In this document: positions 9,829 through 17,285 of the stretch, one piece after another
Layout of the letters: every line of letters starts with the position of its first letter
How positions within the stretch are numbered: position 1 is the stretch's first letter
DNA from: Pseudalkalibacillus hwajinpoensis
Lineage (GTDB): Bacteria; Bacillota; Bacilli; Bacillales; Guptibacillaceae
Assembly: GCF_039851965.1 (NCBI RefSeq)
Contig: NZ_CP156674.1
Coordinates: forward strand, 3,410,001 to 3,474,000
DNA length: 64,000 nt
Direction: 5' to 3'
Made by a program: the position numbers and the translations under genes
The notes under the pieces: model-generated
What the model saw: only the letters and a program-made list of their open reading frames with translations
What the model was told of the DNA's origin: nothing
Databases searched by the model: none

Positions 9829-9877
9829 AGGGATAACGGGACAGAATATCCCGATTATGGTTGAGGGAGCTTTCGTG

Positions 9878-10270
9878 ATGTTTCGTATTTTATTGCTTTT
9901 TATTATAATTGTACCGGCACTGGAGGTTGCACTATTGCTTCTGTCAGGAAAGACGCTGGGATTAATCCCAACCGTTCTCTTAATTATTGGTACAGGTATC
10001 CTTGGGGCCTGGCTTGCTCGTAGAGAAGGATCTGAAGCAATTAAAAAGGTGAATCGGCAGATGCAAACCGGCCAAATGCCCGGTGATGCAATATTAGATG
10101 GTTTGTGCATTCTTGTTGGAGGCGTTGTTTTACTTACGCCTGGTTTTATTACAGATGCTGTTGGGTTTTTACTACTTATTCCAGCAACGAGAAAACCTTT
10201 CAAGCGGTGGATGAAAAAGTTCATTGAACGTAGAATGAATAATGGCCAGTTTATGTTTATAAGAAGATAA
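9878..10270 (+). CDS. fxsA: FxsA family membrane protein
   Basis: Small cytoplasmic-membrane protein of the FxsA family (the E. coli member, when overproduced, relieves F-plasmid exclusion of phage T7; the physiological role is unclear). Of 130 residues, an N-terminal membrane segment (residues 2-22), a second near 27-47 and a third around 75-100 (DGLCILVGGVVLLTPGFITD, the family signature) are visible, with a basic C-terminus. I chose ATG 9878 because GAGGGAG lies eight bases upstream; the reading frame extends back to 9812 but that would overlap the promoter. Confidence 0.88.
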   Translation: MFRILLLFIIIVPALEVALLLLSGKTLGLIPTVLLIIGTGILGAWLARREGSEAIKKVNRQMQTGQMPGDAILDGLCILVGGVVLLTPGFITDAVGFLLLIPATRKPFKRWMKKFIERRMNNGQFMFIRR

Positions 10271-10272
10271 TA

Positions 10273-10308
10273 AAAAGCTGAGGGCTCTAATAGCCGTCAG
10301 CTTTTTTA
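10273..10308 (+). terminator. Intrinsic terminator after fxsA
   Basis: AAAGCTGA pairs with TCAGCTTT, with an additional inner GGCT/AGCC stem, followed by TTTTTT. It lies between converging fxsA and ytvI. Confidence 0.85.
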
Positions 10309-10338
10309 TGGCGAAAATAATTTGGAAGCAAAAGTGGC

Positions 10339-11448
10339 CTATTTACCAACAATAAATCGCCAGACATCCTTAAATACATTAGCATGGAATAATGTTTTAA
10401 GCACGACAAGTAATACCGGGCCAATAATTAATCCTAGAAATCCAAACAGTTGAAACCCGACAAATAGCGCAATCAGTGTTGCAAGAGGGTCGAGCCCGAT
10501 ATTTGAGGATAGAACTTTTGGCTCCATGACCTGTCTCTGAATCACAACTATCCCATATAGAATGGAAAGACCTATGGTGAGCCCATAATTGCCAGTAAGA
10601 AAGGAATAAATCATCCACGGAACAAATATCGCACCAGTGCCAAGGTATGGAAGAAGATCGACGAGTCCTATAATGATGGCGATTGTTATCGCGTAATCGA
10701 CTCGAAGGATGAGTAAACCTACTAGAACGATAACGGCTGTCATGGAAATGAGAGTGAGCTGAGCTTTCAGGAATCCAAATAGCGCTTTTCTTAAGTCTTT
10801 GTAAACCGTGCCAATACTTCTTTGAACTTCAAGAGAAACCTTACCCTTTAACCAATTTATAAATTTATACCAATCTTTGCTGATGAAAAAAGTAGCTAGC
10901 ATTGAAAAAATGAGAACAGTCAGGATCGTTGGCAAGCTGACAATTGTTGAACGAATTCCCTCTACAACTGCTTGTAAAATATTAGTGACAGTTGTAGTGA
11001 CAGTCGTACCGATGGACTGGATGTTATCAAGAATGGTAGTTTGTTGGTCTTCATTTAGGTCTTTAAAAAGGTCTTCAAGTTGATTGTAAAGTGGCATAAC
11101 ATGAGTAACAAAAAGGTCTTCAATAAACGTAACGATTTCCTGAAAGTTACCAGGTAGTACATTTGCGATGTAGACAACTCCCTGGACAATCTCATTAACG
11201 AGAAGAGCGATTAAAGCAGCAAGTACTCCCATTAAGAACAGAATTGACAATGCCACTGAAAACGCTCGCGGTACTTTGCCTCTTCTTTCTAAAAGGTCAA
11301 CTAGTGGGTTTATGAGAAAAGCAAGGAACAATGCGATCACAAAAGGATAGGCCAGATGCCATACATAGTAAAATGAAATGATAGCTAGAATAATGATCGC
11401 AATAACAAGCAGAAAGCGAAGCATTCTATGTACATATTTCCAGTTCAT
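10339..11448 (-). CDS. ytvI: Sporulation integral membrane protein YtvI (AI-2E transporter family)
   Basis: Polytopic membrane protein of the AI-2E/PerM family, 369 residues with about seven to eight hydrophobic segments (first near residues 13-50, last near 300-360) and a soluble central region after the second pair. In B. subtilis the orthologue is a sporulation-associated gene of undefined transport activity. The start ATG at 11448 is preceded by AAAGGAGG; the reading frame runs 25 codons further upstream but without a ribosome site. It is the only minus-strand gene of the first 36 kb, as in related genomes. Confidence 0.88.
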   Translation of the reverse strand: MNWKYVHRMLRFLLVIAIIILAIISFYYVWHLAYPFVIALFLAFLINPLVDLLERRGKVPRAFSVALSILFLMGVLAALIALLVNEIVQGVVYIANVLPGNFQEIVTFIEDLFVTHVMPLYNQLEDLFKDLNEDQQTTILDNIQSIGTTVTTTVTNILQAVVEGIRSTIVSLPTILTVLIFSMLATFFISKDWYKFINWLKGKVSLEVQRSIGTVYKDLRKALFGFLKAQLTLISMTAVIVLVGLLILRVDYAITIAIIIGLVDLLPYLGTGAIFVPWMIYSFLTGNYGLTIGLSILYGIVVIQRQVMEPKVLSSNIGLDPLATLIALFVGFQLFGFLGLIIGPVLLVVLKTLFHANVFKDVWRFIVGK

Positions 11449-11590
11449 TGAGAGCCTCCTTTCAAGTAGTCTTCCCTTTATTTTACACTCCGCAATTCCA
11501 TACAAGCAATTGCGTTCTGTCAATTTCGTGCTTATTTATCTAAAGTTTGTTATGCTAATAGTGTTCTGTTAATGTGAAAGAGGGAAATGT

Positions 11591-12058
11591 ATGAGTATTA
11601 TTTCGCAGTCATCCATATTCTTGCTTATCCTGTTAGGTATTGCACTTCTTGCGAAAAACAGCTCGCTCATTATTGCGGTTGCTGCGTTATTAGTTGTGAA
11701 GATATTTGGATTAGATGAGAAAATCTTTCCGGTCGTTCAGGCAAAGGGGATTTCCTGGGGAGTAACGATCATTACGATCGCAGTTCTTATTCCGATTGCT
11801 ACCGGCGAAATTGGGTTTAAACAACTAACTGAAGCGATAAAGTCTTCGTATGCATGGATTGCCATGGCGTCAGGCATTTTTGTAGCAATTATTGCATCGA
11901 AAGGCATCATTTTGCTACAGAATGATCCTCATATCACAACTGCTCTTGTATTCGGCACAATCTTTGCTGTGGCAGTTTTCCAGGGGATTGCTGTTGGTCC
12001 CCTTATTGGGGCAGGCATTGCGTATATGGCTATGAAAATTGTCGAACTTTTCACCTGA
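11591..12058 (+). CDS. ytwI: DUF441 family membrane protein YtwI
   Basis: Very hydrophobic 155-residue protein with about four membrane segments, matching the DUF441 family; the B. subtilis member YtwI sits at the same place ahead of citZ. Function is unknown. AAAGAGGGAAA provides the ribosome site. No charged catalytic motif is visible, so it is probably a structural or small transport-related membrane protein. Confidence 0.85.
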   Translation: MSIISQSSIFLLILLGIALLAKNSSLIIAVAALLVVKIFGLDEKIFPVVQAKGISWGVTIITIAVLIPIATGEIGFKQLTEAIKSSYAWIAMASGIFVAIIASKGIILLQNDPHITTALVFGTIFAVAVFQGIAVGPLIGAGIAYMAMKIVELFT

Positions 12059-12162
12059 ACATCCGTTCAGTCAGAACCTTTACTCTCCTATTTTTTTCGA
12101 TGCTCATAAGCTATTTATGACATTTCAGAAAAAAAAGGAAAGGACGAAATCATGCATATTCG

Positions 12163-12191
12163 TTCACAAATATCAGATAATTGTTTATAAT
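12163..12191 (+). promoter_or_regulatory. citZ promoter, with overlapping CcpC-like dyad
   Basis: TTCACA (12163-12168), a 17-base spacer and a perfect TATAAT (12186-12191) make a good sigma-A promoter. An ATAA (12177-12180) and TTAT (12185-12188) dyad overlaps the -10 and resembles the half-sites bound by the citrate-responsive repressor CcpC in B. subtilis; the spacing (4 bases) makes this part tentative. Confidence 0.68.
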
Positions 12192-12243
12192 GGGAACTGA
12201 TACACCATCTTTATACATAGGTTCCTATTTTTTCAGGGTGTTT

Positions 12244-12257
12244 TAAAAGCGTTATCA
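12244..12257 (+). promoter_or_regulatory. cre site (CcpA operator) in the citZ leader
   Basis: TAAAAGCGTTATCA matches the CcpA consensus TGWAARCGYTWNCW at 13 of 14 positions. It lies about 50 bases downstream of the predicted transcription start and 58 bases before citZ, a roadblock position. citZ is a known CcpA target in B. subtilis. Confidence 0.72.
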
Positions 12258-12314
12258 AAGCAGAATTTTTAGAAAATATGCGAACCAATAACATGGAAAA
12301 GGAGAGGGGAACGT

Positions 12315-13430
12315 ATGACGACTACACGCGGATTAGAAGGCGTAGTTGCAACAACATCATCGATTAGTTCCATTGTGAACGATGTCTTAACATACAGAGG
12401 CTACAATATCGATGACCTCGCTGAAAATGCAAGTTTTGAAGAAGTGATTTATTTATTATGGAATGATAAACTCCCAAATAAGACAGAACTTGAGCAGTTT
12501 ACTGCAGAACTTGCAGAAAATGCGACAATTCCTGAAGAAATTGTTGAGCAGATGAAAGCTTATCCAAGTGATAAGGTGCATCCAATGGCTGCTCTTCGTA
12601 CAGCTGTCTCTACACTTGCACTGTATGATGAGGAAGCTGACGATATGAGCGAAGAAGCAAATTACCGCAAGGCAATTCGGCTTCAAGCGAAAATCCCTAC
12701 TGTCGTAACAGCCTTTTCCCGTGTTCGTGAAGGAAAAGATCCGATTAAACCAAAGAAAGATCTTAGTTTCGCAGCAAACTTTTTGTATACGCTAACAGGC
12801 GAATTACCAGAAGATGTAGCTGTAACTGCAGTCAATAAAGCACTCGTACTTCATGCTGACCATGAGCTGAACGCATCTACGTTTACTGCTCGTGTTTGTG
12901 TAGCTACTCTTTCTGATATGTATTCAGGTGTAACGGCTGCGATTGGAGCTCTTAAAGGGCCGCTTCACGGTGGTGCGAATGAGCGCGTTATGGCGATGCT
13001 AAGTGAAATTGATCGCGTTGACAATGTTGAATCCTATTTACAAAACGCTTTTGAGAATAAAGAAAAGATTATGGGCTTCGGACACAGGGTCTACAAAACA
13101 GGCGATCCCCGGGCGAAGCATTTAAGAGAAATGTCAAGAAAGCTAACTGAGTTAACTGGTGAAACAAAATGGTACGAGATGTCTACGAAAATGGAAGAAA
13201 TCGTGACGAGCGAAAAGGGACTTCCACCAAATGTTGACTTCTATTCCGCTTCGGTTTATCACAGTCTCGGTATTGATCACGACCTGTTTACTCCACTGTT
13301 TGCAGTAAGTCGTGTTTCAGGTTGGATTGCACATATTCTTGAACAATACAGCAATAACCGACTCATTCGTCCTCGTGCAGATTACGTAGGAGCGACAGAT
13401 CAGACTTATGTGAAAGTCGAAGACCGATAA
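12315..13430 (+). CDS. citZ: Citrate synthase
   Basis: Condenses acetyl-CoA with oxaloacetate, entry to the TCA cycle. At 371 residues it is the short Gram-positive type II-related form. Signature elements are LHADHELNASTFTARV, GPLHGGANE and MGFGHRVYKTGDPRAK, which carry the catalytic histidines; the catalytic aspartate falls in VDFYSASVYHSLG. GGAGAGGGG precedes the ATG. It heads the citZ-icd-mdh cluster and is likely subject to carbon catabolite control through the cre in its leader. Confidence 0.97.
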   Translation: MTTTRGLEGVVATTSSISSIVNDVLTYRGYNIDDLAENASFEEVIYLLWNDKLPNKTELEQFTAELAENATIPEEIVEQMKAYPSDKVHPMAALRTAVSTLALYDEEADDMSEEANYRKAIRLQAKIPTVVTAFSRVREGKDPIKPKKDLSFAANFLYTLTGELPEDVAVTAVNKALVLHADHELNASTFTARVCVATLSDMYSGVTAAIGALKGPLHGGANERVMAMLSEIDRVDNVESYLQNAFENKEKIMGFGHRVYKTGDPRAKHLREMSRKLTELTGETKWYEMSTKMEEIVTSEKGLPPNVDFYSASVYHSLGIDHDLFTPLFAVSRVSGWIAHILEQYSNNRLIRPRADYVGATDQTYVKVEDR

Positions 13431-13440
13431 AAAGAGATTT

Positions 13441-13463
13441 GGGAAGAGGTTTTCTTTCTTCCC
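13441..13463 (+). other. Hairpin between citZ and icd
   Basis: GGGAAGA pairs with TCTTCCC around a 9-base loop and is followed by TTCTTAT. It could be a partial terminator or processing site that sets citZ against icd-mdh expression. Confidence 0.4.
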
Positions 13464-13504
13464 TTCTTATAATGAAATTTTAACTTAAGTAGGAGGAATA
13501 CAGA

Positions 13505-14776
13505 ATGGCAAATGGAGAGAAGATTACTGTAAATAATGGTGTACTAAACGTTCCAGATCATGCAATTATTCCATTTATTGAAGGAGATGGCACTGGTCCT
13601 GATATTTGGGCAGCAGCATCTAAAGTTCTTGAAGGTGCAGTAGATAAAGCATACGGCGGAAAGAAAAAGATCGTTTGGAAGGAAGTATATGCTGGTCAGA
13701 AAGCATTTGATAAGACAGGTGAATGGCTACCTGCTGATACTCTTGATGCGATCCGTGAATACATAATTGCGATTAAGGGTCCGCTTACTACTCCTGTTGG
13801 AGGAGGTATTCGTTCTCTTAACGTGGCACTTCGTCAAGAATTGGATTTGTTTACATGCCTGCGCCCAGTGCGTTATTTTAAAGGCGTTCCTTCACCAGTA
13901 AAGCGTCCTGAAGATACTGATATGGTTATTTTCCGTGAGAACACTGAAGATATCTATGCAGGGATCGAATTCCAAAAAGGAACAGATGAAGTTAAGAAAA
14001 TCATTTCTTTCCTTCAAAATGAAATGGGTGCAAAAAATATTCGCTTCCCGGAAACATCTGGAATTGGGATAAAACCTGTTTCTGAAGAGGGGACAAAACG
14101 TCTTGTTCGTGCAGCTATTCAGTATGCACTGGATGAAGGTCGCAAAAATGTTACGCTTGTTCATAAAGGAAACATTATGAAATTTACAGAAGGCGCATTT
14201 AAAAATTGGGGCTATGAAGTTGCTGAGCAAGAATTTGGTGATAAAGTATTTACATGGTCAGAATACGACCGTATCGTTGAAGAAAAAGGAAAAGATGCTG
14301 CGAATGATGCACAATCAAAAGCAGAAGGTGAAGGAAAGCTTATCGTAAAAGATGCGATTGCTGATATCTTCTTACAGCAGATTCTTACTCGTCCTGCAGA
14401 GTTTGATGTTGTCGCAACCATGAACTTAAATGGTGACTACGTTTCTGATGCTCTTGCAGCACAGGTAGGCGGAATTGGGATTGCTCCAGGTGCGAACATC
14501 AACTATGAAACTGGACATGCTATATTCGAAGCAACTCACGGTACTGCTCCGAAATATGCTGGTCTCGACAAAGTAAACCCTTCATCTGTTATTCTTTCTG
14601 GAGTTCTAATGCTTGAGCATATTGGCTGGAATGAGGCTGCAAAGCTTGTCCTTGATTCAATGGAGAAAACCATTGCCAATAAGGTCGTAACTTATGATTT
14701 CGCCCGTCTGATGGACGGTGCAACCGAAGTGAAAACTTCTGAGTTTGGTGACGAACTAATAAACAACATGGATTAA
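13505..14776 (+). CDS. icd: Isocitrate dehydrogenase, NADP-dependent
   Basis: Oxidatively decarboxylates isocitrate to 2-oxoglutarate, producing NADPH. The 423-residue length and motifs fit the bacterial type I homodimer: RSLNVALRQELDLFTCLRP with the substrate-binding serine, NLNGDYVSDALAAQVGGIG, and the coenzyme loop FEATHGTAPKYAG. AGGAGGAA sits ahead of the ATG. It lies between citZ and mdh, with 48 bases to mdh, consistent with one operon. Confidence 0.97.
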   Translation: MANGEKITVNNGVLNVPDHAIIPFIEGDGTGPDIWAAASKVLEGAVDKAYGGKKKIVWKEVYAGQKAFDKTGEWLPADTLDAIREYIIAIKGPLTTPVGGGIRSLNVALRQELDLFTCLRPVRYFKGVPSPVKRPEDTDMVIFRENTEDIYAGIEFQKGTDEVKKIISFLQNEMGAKNIRFPETSGIGIKPVSEEGTKRLVRAAIQYALDEGRKNVTLVHKGNIMKFTEGAFKNWGYEVAEQEFGDKVFTWSEYDRIVEEKGKDAANDAQSKAEGEGKLIVKDAIADIFLQQILTRPAEFDVVATMNLNGDYVSDALAAQVGGIGIAPGANINYETGHAIFEATHGTAPKYAGLDKVNPSSVILSGVLMLEHIGWNEAAKLVLDSMEKTIANKVVTYDFARLMDGATEVKTSEFGDELINNMD

Positions 14777-14824
14777 TATTAAATAGGACACCAGATTAAC
14801 TGGATTAAAAGGAGTGGCTTCCAA

Positions 14825-15763
14825 ATGACAATGAAACGTAAAAAGGTTTCTGTAATCGGTGCAGGATTTACTGGTGCAACAACAGCTTTTCTACTTGCTC
14901 AAAAAGAACTAGCTGATGTCGTACTTGTTGACATTCCAAATCAAGAAGGTCCTACTAAAGGAAAGGCGCTTGATATGTTTGAAGCAAGTCCAGTGCAAGG
15001 TTTCGATTCTAAAATTACAGGTACCTCTAACTATGAGGATACTGCTGGTTCTGATATCGTCGTCATTACTGCAGGGATAGCTAGAAAACCCGGAATGAGT
15101 CGTGATGATCTTGTAAATACTAACGCCAAGATCATGAAAAGCGTCACGCAGGAGATTGTGAAATATTCTCCTGAAACGATTATTGTTGTATTAACTAATC
15201 CGGTTGATGCAATGACCTACACTGTTTATAAAGAATCTGGTCTTTCTAAAAACCGTGTGATCGGTCAATCAGGAATTCTTGATTCTGCACGTTTCCGTTC
15301 GTTCATTGCTGAGGAACTAAACCTATCCGTTAAAGATATTACTGGCTTTGTTCTAGGCGGTCACGGTGACGACATGGTACCACTTGTACGCTATTCATTT
15401 GCAGGCGGCATTCCACTTCAAAGCTTGATATCTGAAGAGCGTCTGGGTGAAATTGTTGAACGTACACGTAAGGGTGGAGGAGAAATTGTTAGTCTTTTAG
15501 GAAATGGTAGTGCCTACTATGCACCTGCTGCTTCTCTAGTAGAAATGGCTGAAGCGATTCTTAAAGATCAGCGTCGTGTTCTTCCAACAATTGCCTACTT
15601 AGAAGGCGAGTATGGCTATGATGGATTGTACCTTGGAGTTCCGACGATTCTTGGTGGCAGTGGAATTGAAGACATTATCGAGTTGGATCTAACAGATGAT
15701 GAAAAGAAAGAACTAGACAAATCAGCTGATTCAGTACGTAAAGTATTGACTGTATTAAGTTAA
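14825..15763 (+). CDS. mdh: Malate dehydrogenase
   Basis: NAD-dependent malate to oxaloacetate oxidation, last TCA step. It is the LDH-like subtype: the Rossmann motif is GAGFTGATTAFLLAQ, the NAD-selecting acidic residue follows in VLVDIPNQEG, and the catalytic histidine is in GGHGDDMVPLVR. Length 312 fits. ATG 14825 is ten bases after AAGGAG; a second ATG two codons later is possible. A strong terminator ends the citZ-icd-mdh transcript. Confidence 0.97.
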   Translation: MTMKRKKVSVIGAGFTGATTAFLLAQKELADVVLVDIPNQEGPTKGKALDMFEASPVQGFDSKITGTSNYEDTAGSDIVVITAGIARKPGMSRDDLVNTNAKIMKSVTQEIVKYSPETIIVVLTNPVDAMTYTVYKESGLSKNRVIGQSGILDSARFRSFIAEELNLSVKDITGFVLGGHGDDMVPLVRYSFAGGIPLQSLISEERLGEIVERTRKGGGEIVSLLGNGSAYYAPAASLVEMAEAILKDQRRVLPTIAYLEGEYGYDGLYLGVPTILGGSGIEDIIELDLTDDEKKELDKSADSVRKVLTVLS

Positions 15764-15770
15764 GTTAAGT

Positions 15771-15798
15771 AGATCCGGTTTACACCGGATCTCTTTTT
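15771..15798 (+). terminator. Intrinsic terminator after mdh
   Basis: AGATCCGG / CCGGATCT form a perfect 8-bp stem with a TTTACA loop and then CTTTTT. Confidence 0.9.
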
Positions 15799-15808
15799 AC
15801 AAAAACAT

Positions 15809-15822
15809 AGAAAGCGCTTTCT
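15809..15822 (+). promoter_or_regulatory. cre site (CcpA operator) upstream of the MaoC-like gene
   Basis: AGAAAGCGCTTTCT is a perfect palindrome and matches the CcpA consensus TGWAARCGYTWNCW at 13 of 14 positions. A possible -10 TTTAAT begins at its last base (15822-15827), with TTTACA at 15796-15801 too far for an ideal -35. It lies 24 bases before the gene. Confidence 0.7.
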
Positions 15823-15846
15823 TTAATGAGAAAAGGGGGAGTAGCT

Positions 15847-16326
15847 ATGCTTTTAGGTAAAAAAAGAAAAATCGGCCGAATGATTGAAGAAATAACTGCT
15901 GGAGAAAAATTGGAAGTGACAGAGAAAATAGAGGATCGGGATCTTCTTTTGTATCTGGGGCTTTCCAACGATAATAATCCTCTTTTTATCCAGCACGACT
16001 ATGCGGCAATGACACCATTTAAAAAGCCAATTGTTCCACAAATTATGCTTCTTGCGATTGTAACAGGTGCCATATCGAAATATTTACCTGGACCGGGAAG
16101 CAGTATAAAGAAACATAACGTTACTTATGCTAATCCGGTTCATCATTATGAAACGCTTCATTTTCAATTTGAGGTAGTTGACGTTTTGAGAGAAAATCAC
16201 GAGGTTGTGATTAACGTTAATGGTACAAACGAAAAGGGAGATGCTATATTAGAAGGGCAGTTTACAGTAAGTCCACCATATCCTGTTAAGTCGTTGACGA
16301 AGACTACGTCTTTTGATAATTTCTAA
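15847..16326 (+). CDS. MaoC-like hotdog-fold dehydratase/thioesterase-like protein
   Basis: Single hotdog domain of 159 residues resembling MaoC-type (R)-enoyl-CoA hydratases. The segment DLLLYLGLSNDNNPLFIQHDYA is the family's catalytic loop, where Asp and His are expected (consensus D-x-N-P-x-H); here the order is DNNPLFIQHD, so an Asp-Asn-Asn-Pro is kept and a histidine lies five residues after the proline. Substrate is unknown; an acyl-CoA is likely. ATG 15847 is preceded by AAAGGGGG. It sits alone between mdh and phoP and carries its own cre, so it is probably expressed when preferred sugars are low. B. subtilis lacks a gene at this position as far as I recall. Confidence 0.78.
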   Translation: MLLGKKRKIGRMIEEITAGEKLEVTEKIEDRDLLLYLGLSNDNNPLFIQHDYAAMTPFKKPIVPQIMLLAIVTGAISKYLPGPGSSIKKHNVTYANPVHHYETLHFQFEVVDVLRENHEVVINVNGTNEKGDAILEGQFTVSPPYPVKSLTKTTSFDNF

Positions 16327-16359
16327 AGAGCTTATAGGGCTCTTTTTTTTTTTTTTTTT
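16325..16359 (+). terminator. Intrinsic terminator with a T17 tract
   Basis: AAAGAGC and GCTCTTT form a short stem at the end of the MaoC-like gene and run into an uninterrupted 17-base T homopolymer (16343-16359). Confidence 0.8.
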
Positions 16360-16568
16360 GAGTTTTTAGCTCATTTCCTCCTTCCTTTCCTGGAACAAAA
16401 TATGTATTTGGCAGGTAACCGCTTCCAAAACTCTTTTTGAATAAGTTCCTCTTTTGCCTTCACAAAAAAAATAGTATGATGATGGTAATCAGGTAAACAT
16501 ATAAAAAACATGCCTGGCGTTCGGTATCGGCATTGATGAATGGGGAAATTCGTTAGGGGGATTTTACA

Positions 16569-17285
16569 ATGGCTCAAAAAGTTCTAGTTGTCGACGATGA
16601 AATATCAATTTTGACATTACTTCAATTTAATCTTGAACAGGCAGGTTACGAGGTCGTAACCGCTGAGAATGGGGCAGAAGCGCTGGAAATTGTAGTGGCA
16701 GAAAAGCCTAATTGCATCATCCTGGATCTGATGCTGCCTGAAATGGACGGCCTTGAAGTGTGTAAAGAACTGAGACAGCGTCACATTCATACACCTGTCC
16801 TAATGCTTACTGCTAAGGACGATGAATTTGATAAGGTACTTGGTCTTGAGCTTGGTGCCGATGACTACATGACTAAACCGTTTAGTCCAAGAGAAGTTGT
16901 CGCTCGTGTGAAGGCTATTCTTAGGAGGGTGAAGCAGCTCGAAGAATCGAAATCAGCATTTCAAATGGAAGAATCAGAAAAGATTCAGGTTGGTGAGTTA
17001 GAGGTTTATCCTAATAATTATGAGTCTTTCTTCCAGGGCCAGATTATGGAAGTTACGCCTAAAGAATTTGAACTTCTTGTCTACCTTATTCGTCACAAAG
17101 GGCGTGTTCTTACGAGAGAACAGCTTCTAAGTGCTGTGTGGAATTATGATTTTGTTGGAGACACGAGAATTGTGGATGTCCATGTGAGTCATCTTCGAGA
17201 GAAAATTGAACAGAATACGCGCAAACCTGAATACATTAAAACAATACGAGGACTCGGTTATAAGTTAGAGGAGCCGTCAATCTAA
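16569..17285 (+). CDS. phoP: Two-component response regulator PhoP (phosphate starvation)
   Basis: OmpR-type regulator. The receiver domain (residues 1-120) holds the acidic pocket at Asp9-Asp10 and the phosphoacceptor Asp53 in LDLMLPEMDG, plus Lys in the MTKPFSPRE loop; the C-terminal winged helix (about 140-236) ends in IRGLGYKLE. In Bacillus PhoP activates or represses phosphate starvation genes through TTHACA direct repeats. It overlaps phoR by one base (TAATG). An exact set of such repeats lies behind phoR at 18749. Confidence 0.95.
   Translation: MAQKVLVVDDEISILTLLQFNLEQAGYEVVTAENGAEALEIVVAEKPNCIILDLMLPEMDGLEVCKELRQRHIHTPVLMLTAKDDEFDKVLGLELGADDYMTKPFSPREVVARVKAILRRVKQLEESKSAFQMEESEKIQVGELEVYPNNYESFFQGQIMEVTPKEFELLVYLIRHKGRVLTREQLLSAVWNYDFVGDTRIVDVHVSHLREKIEQNTRKPEYIKTIRGLGYKLEEPSI

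Noticed and set aside
9787..10224. 145-codon minus-strand frame over fxsA
   Set aside because: It is the antisense shadow of fxsA with serine/isoleucine/proline-rich content and no start signals.
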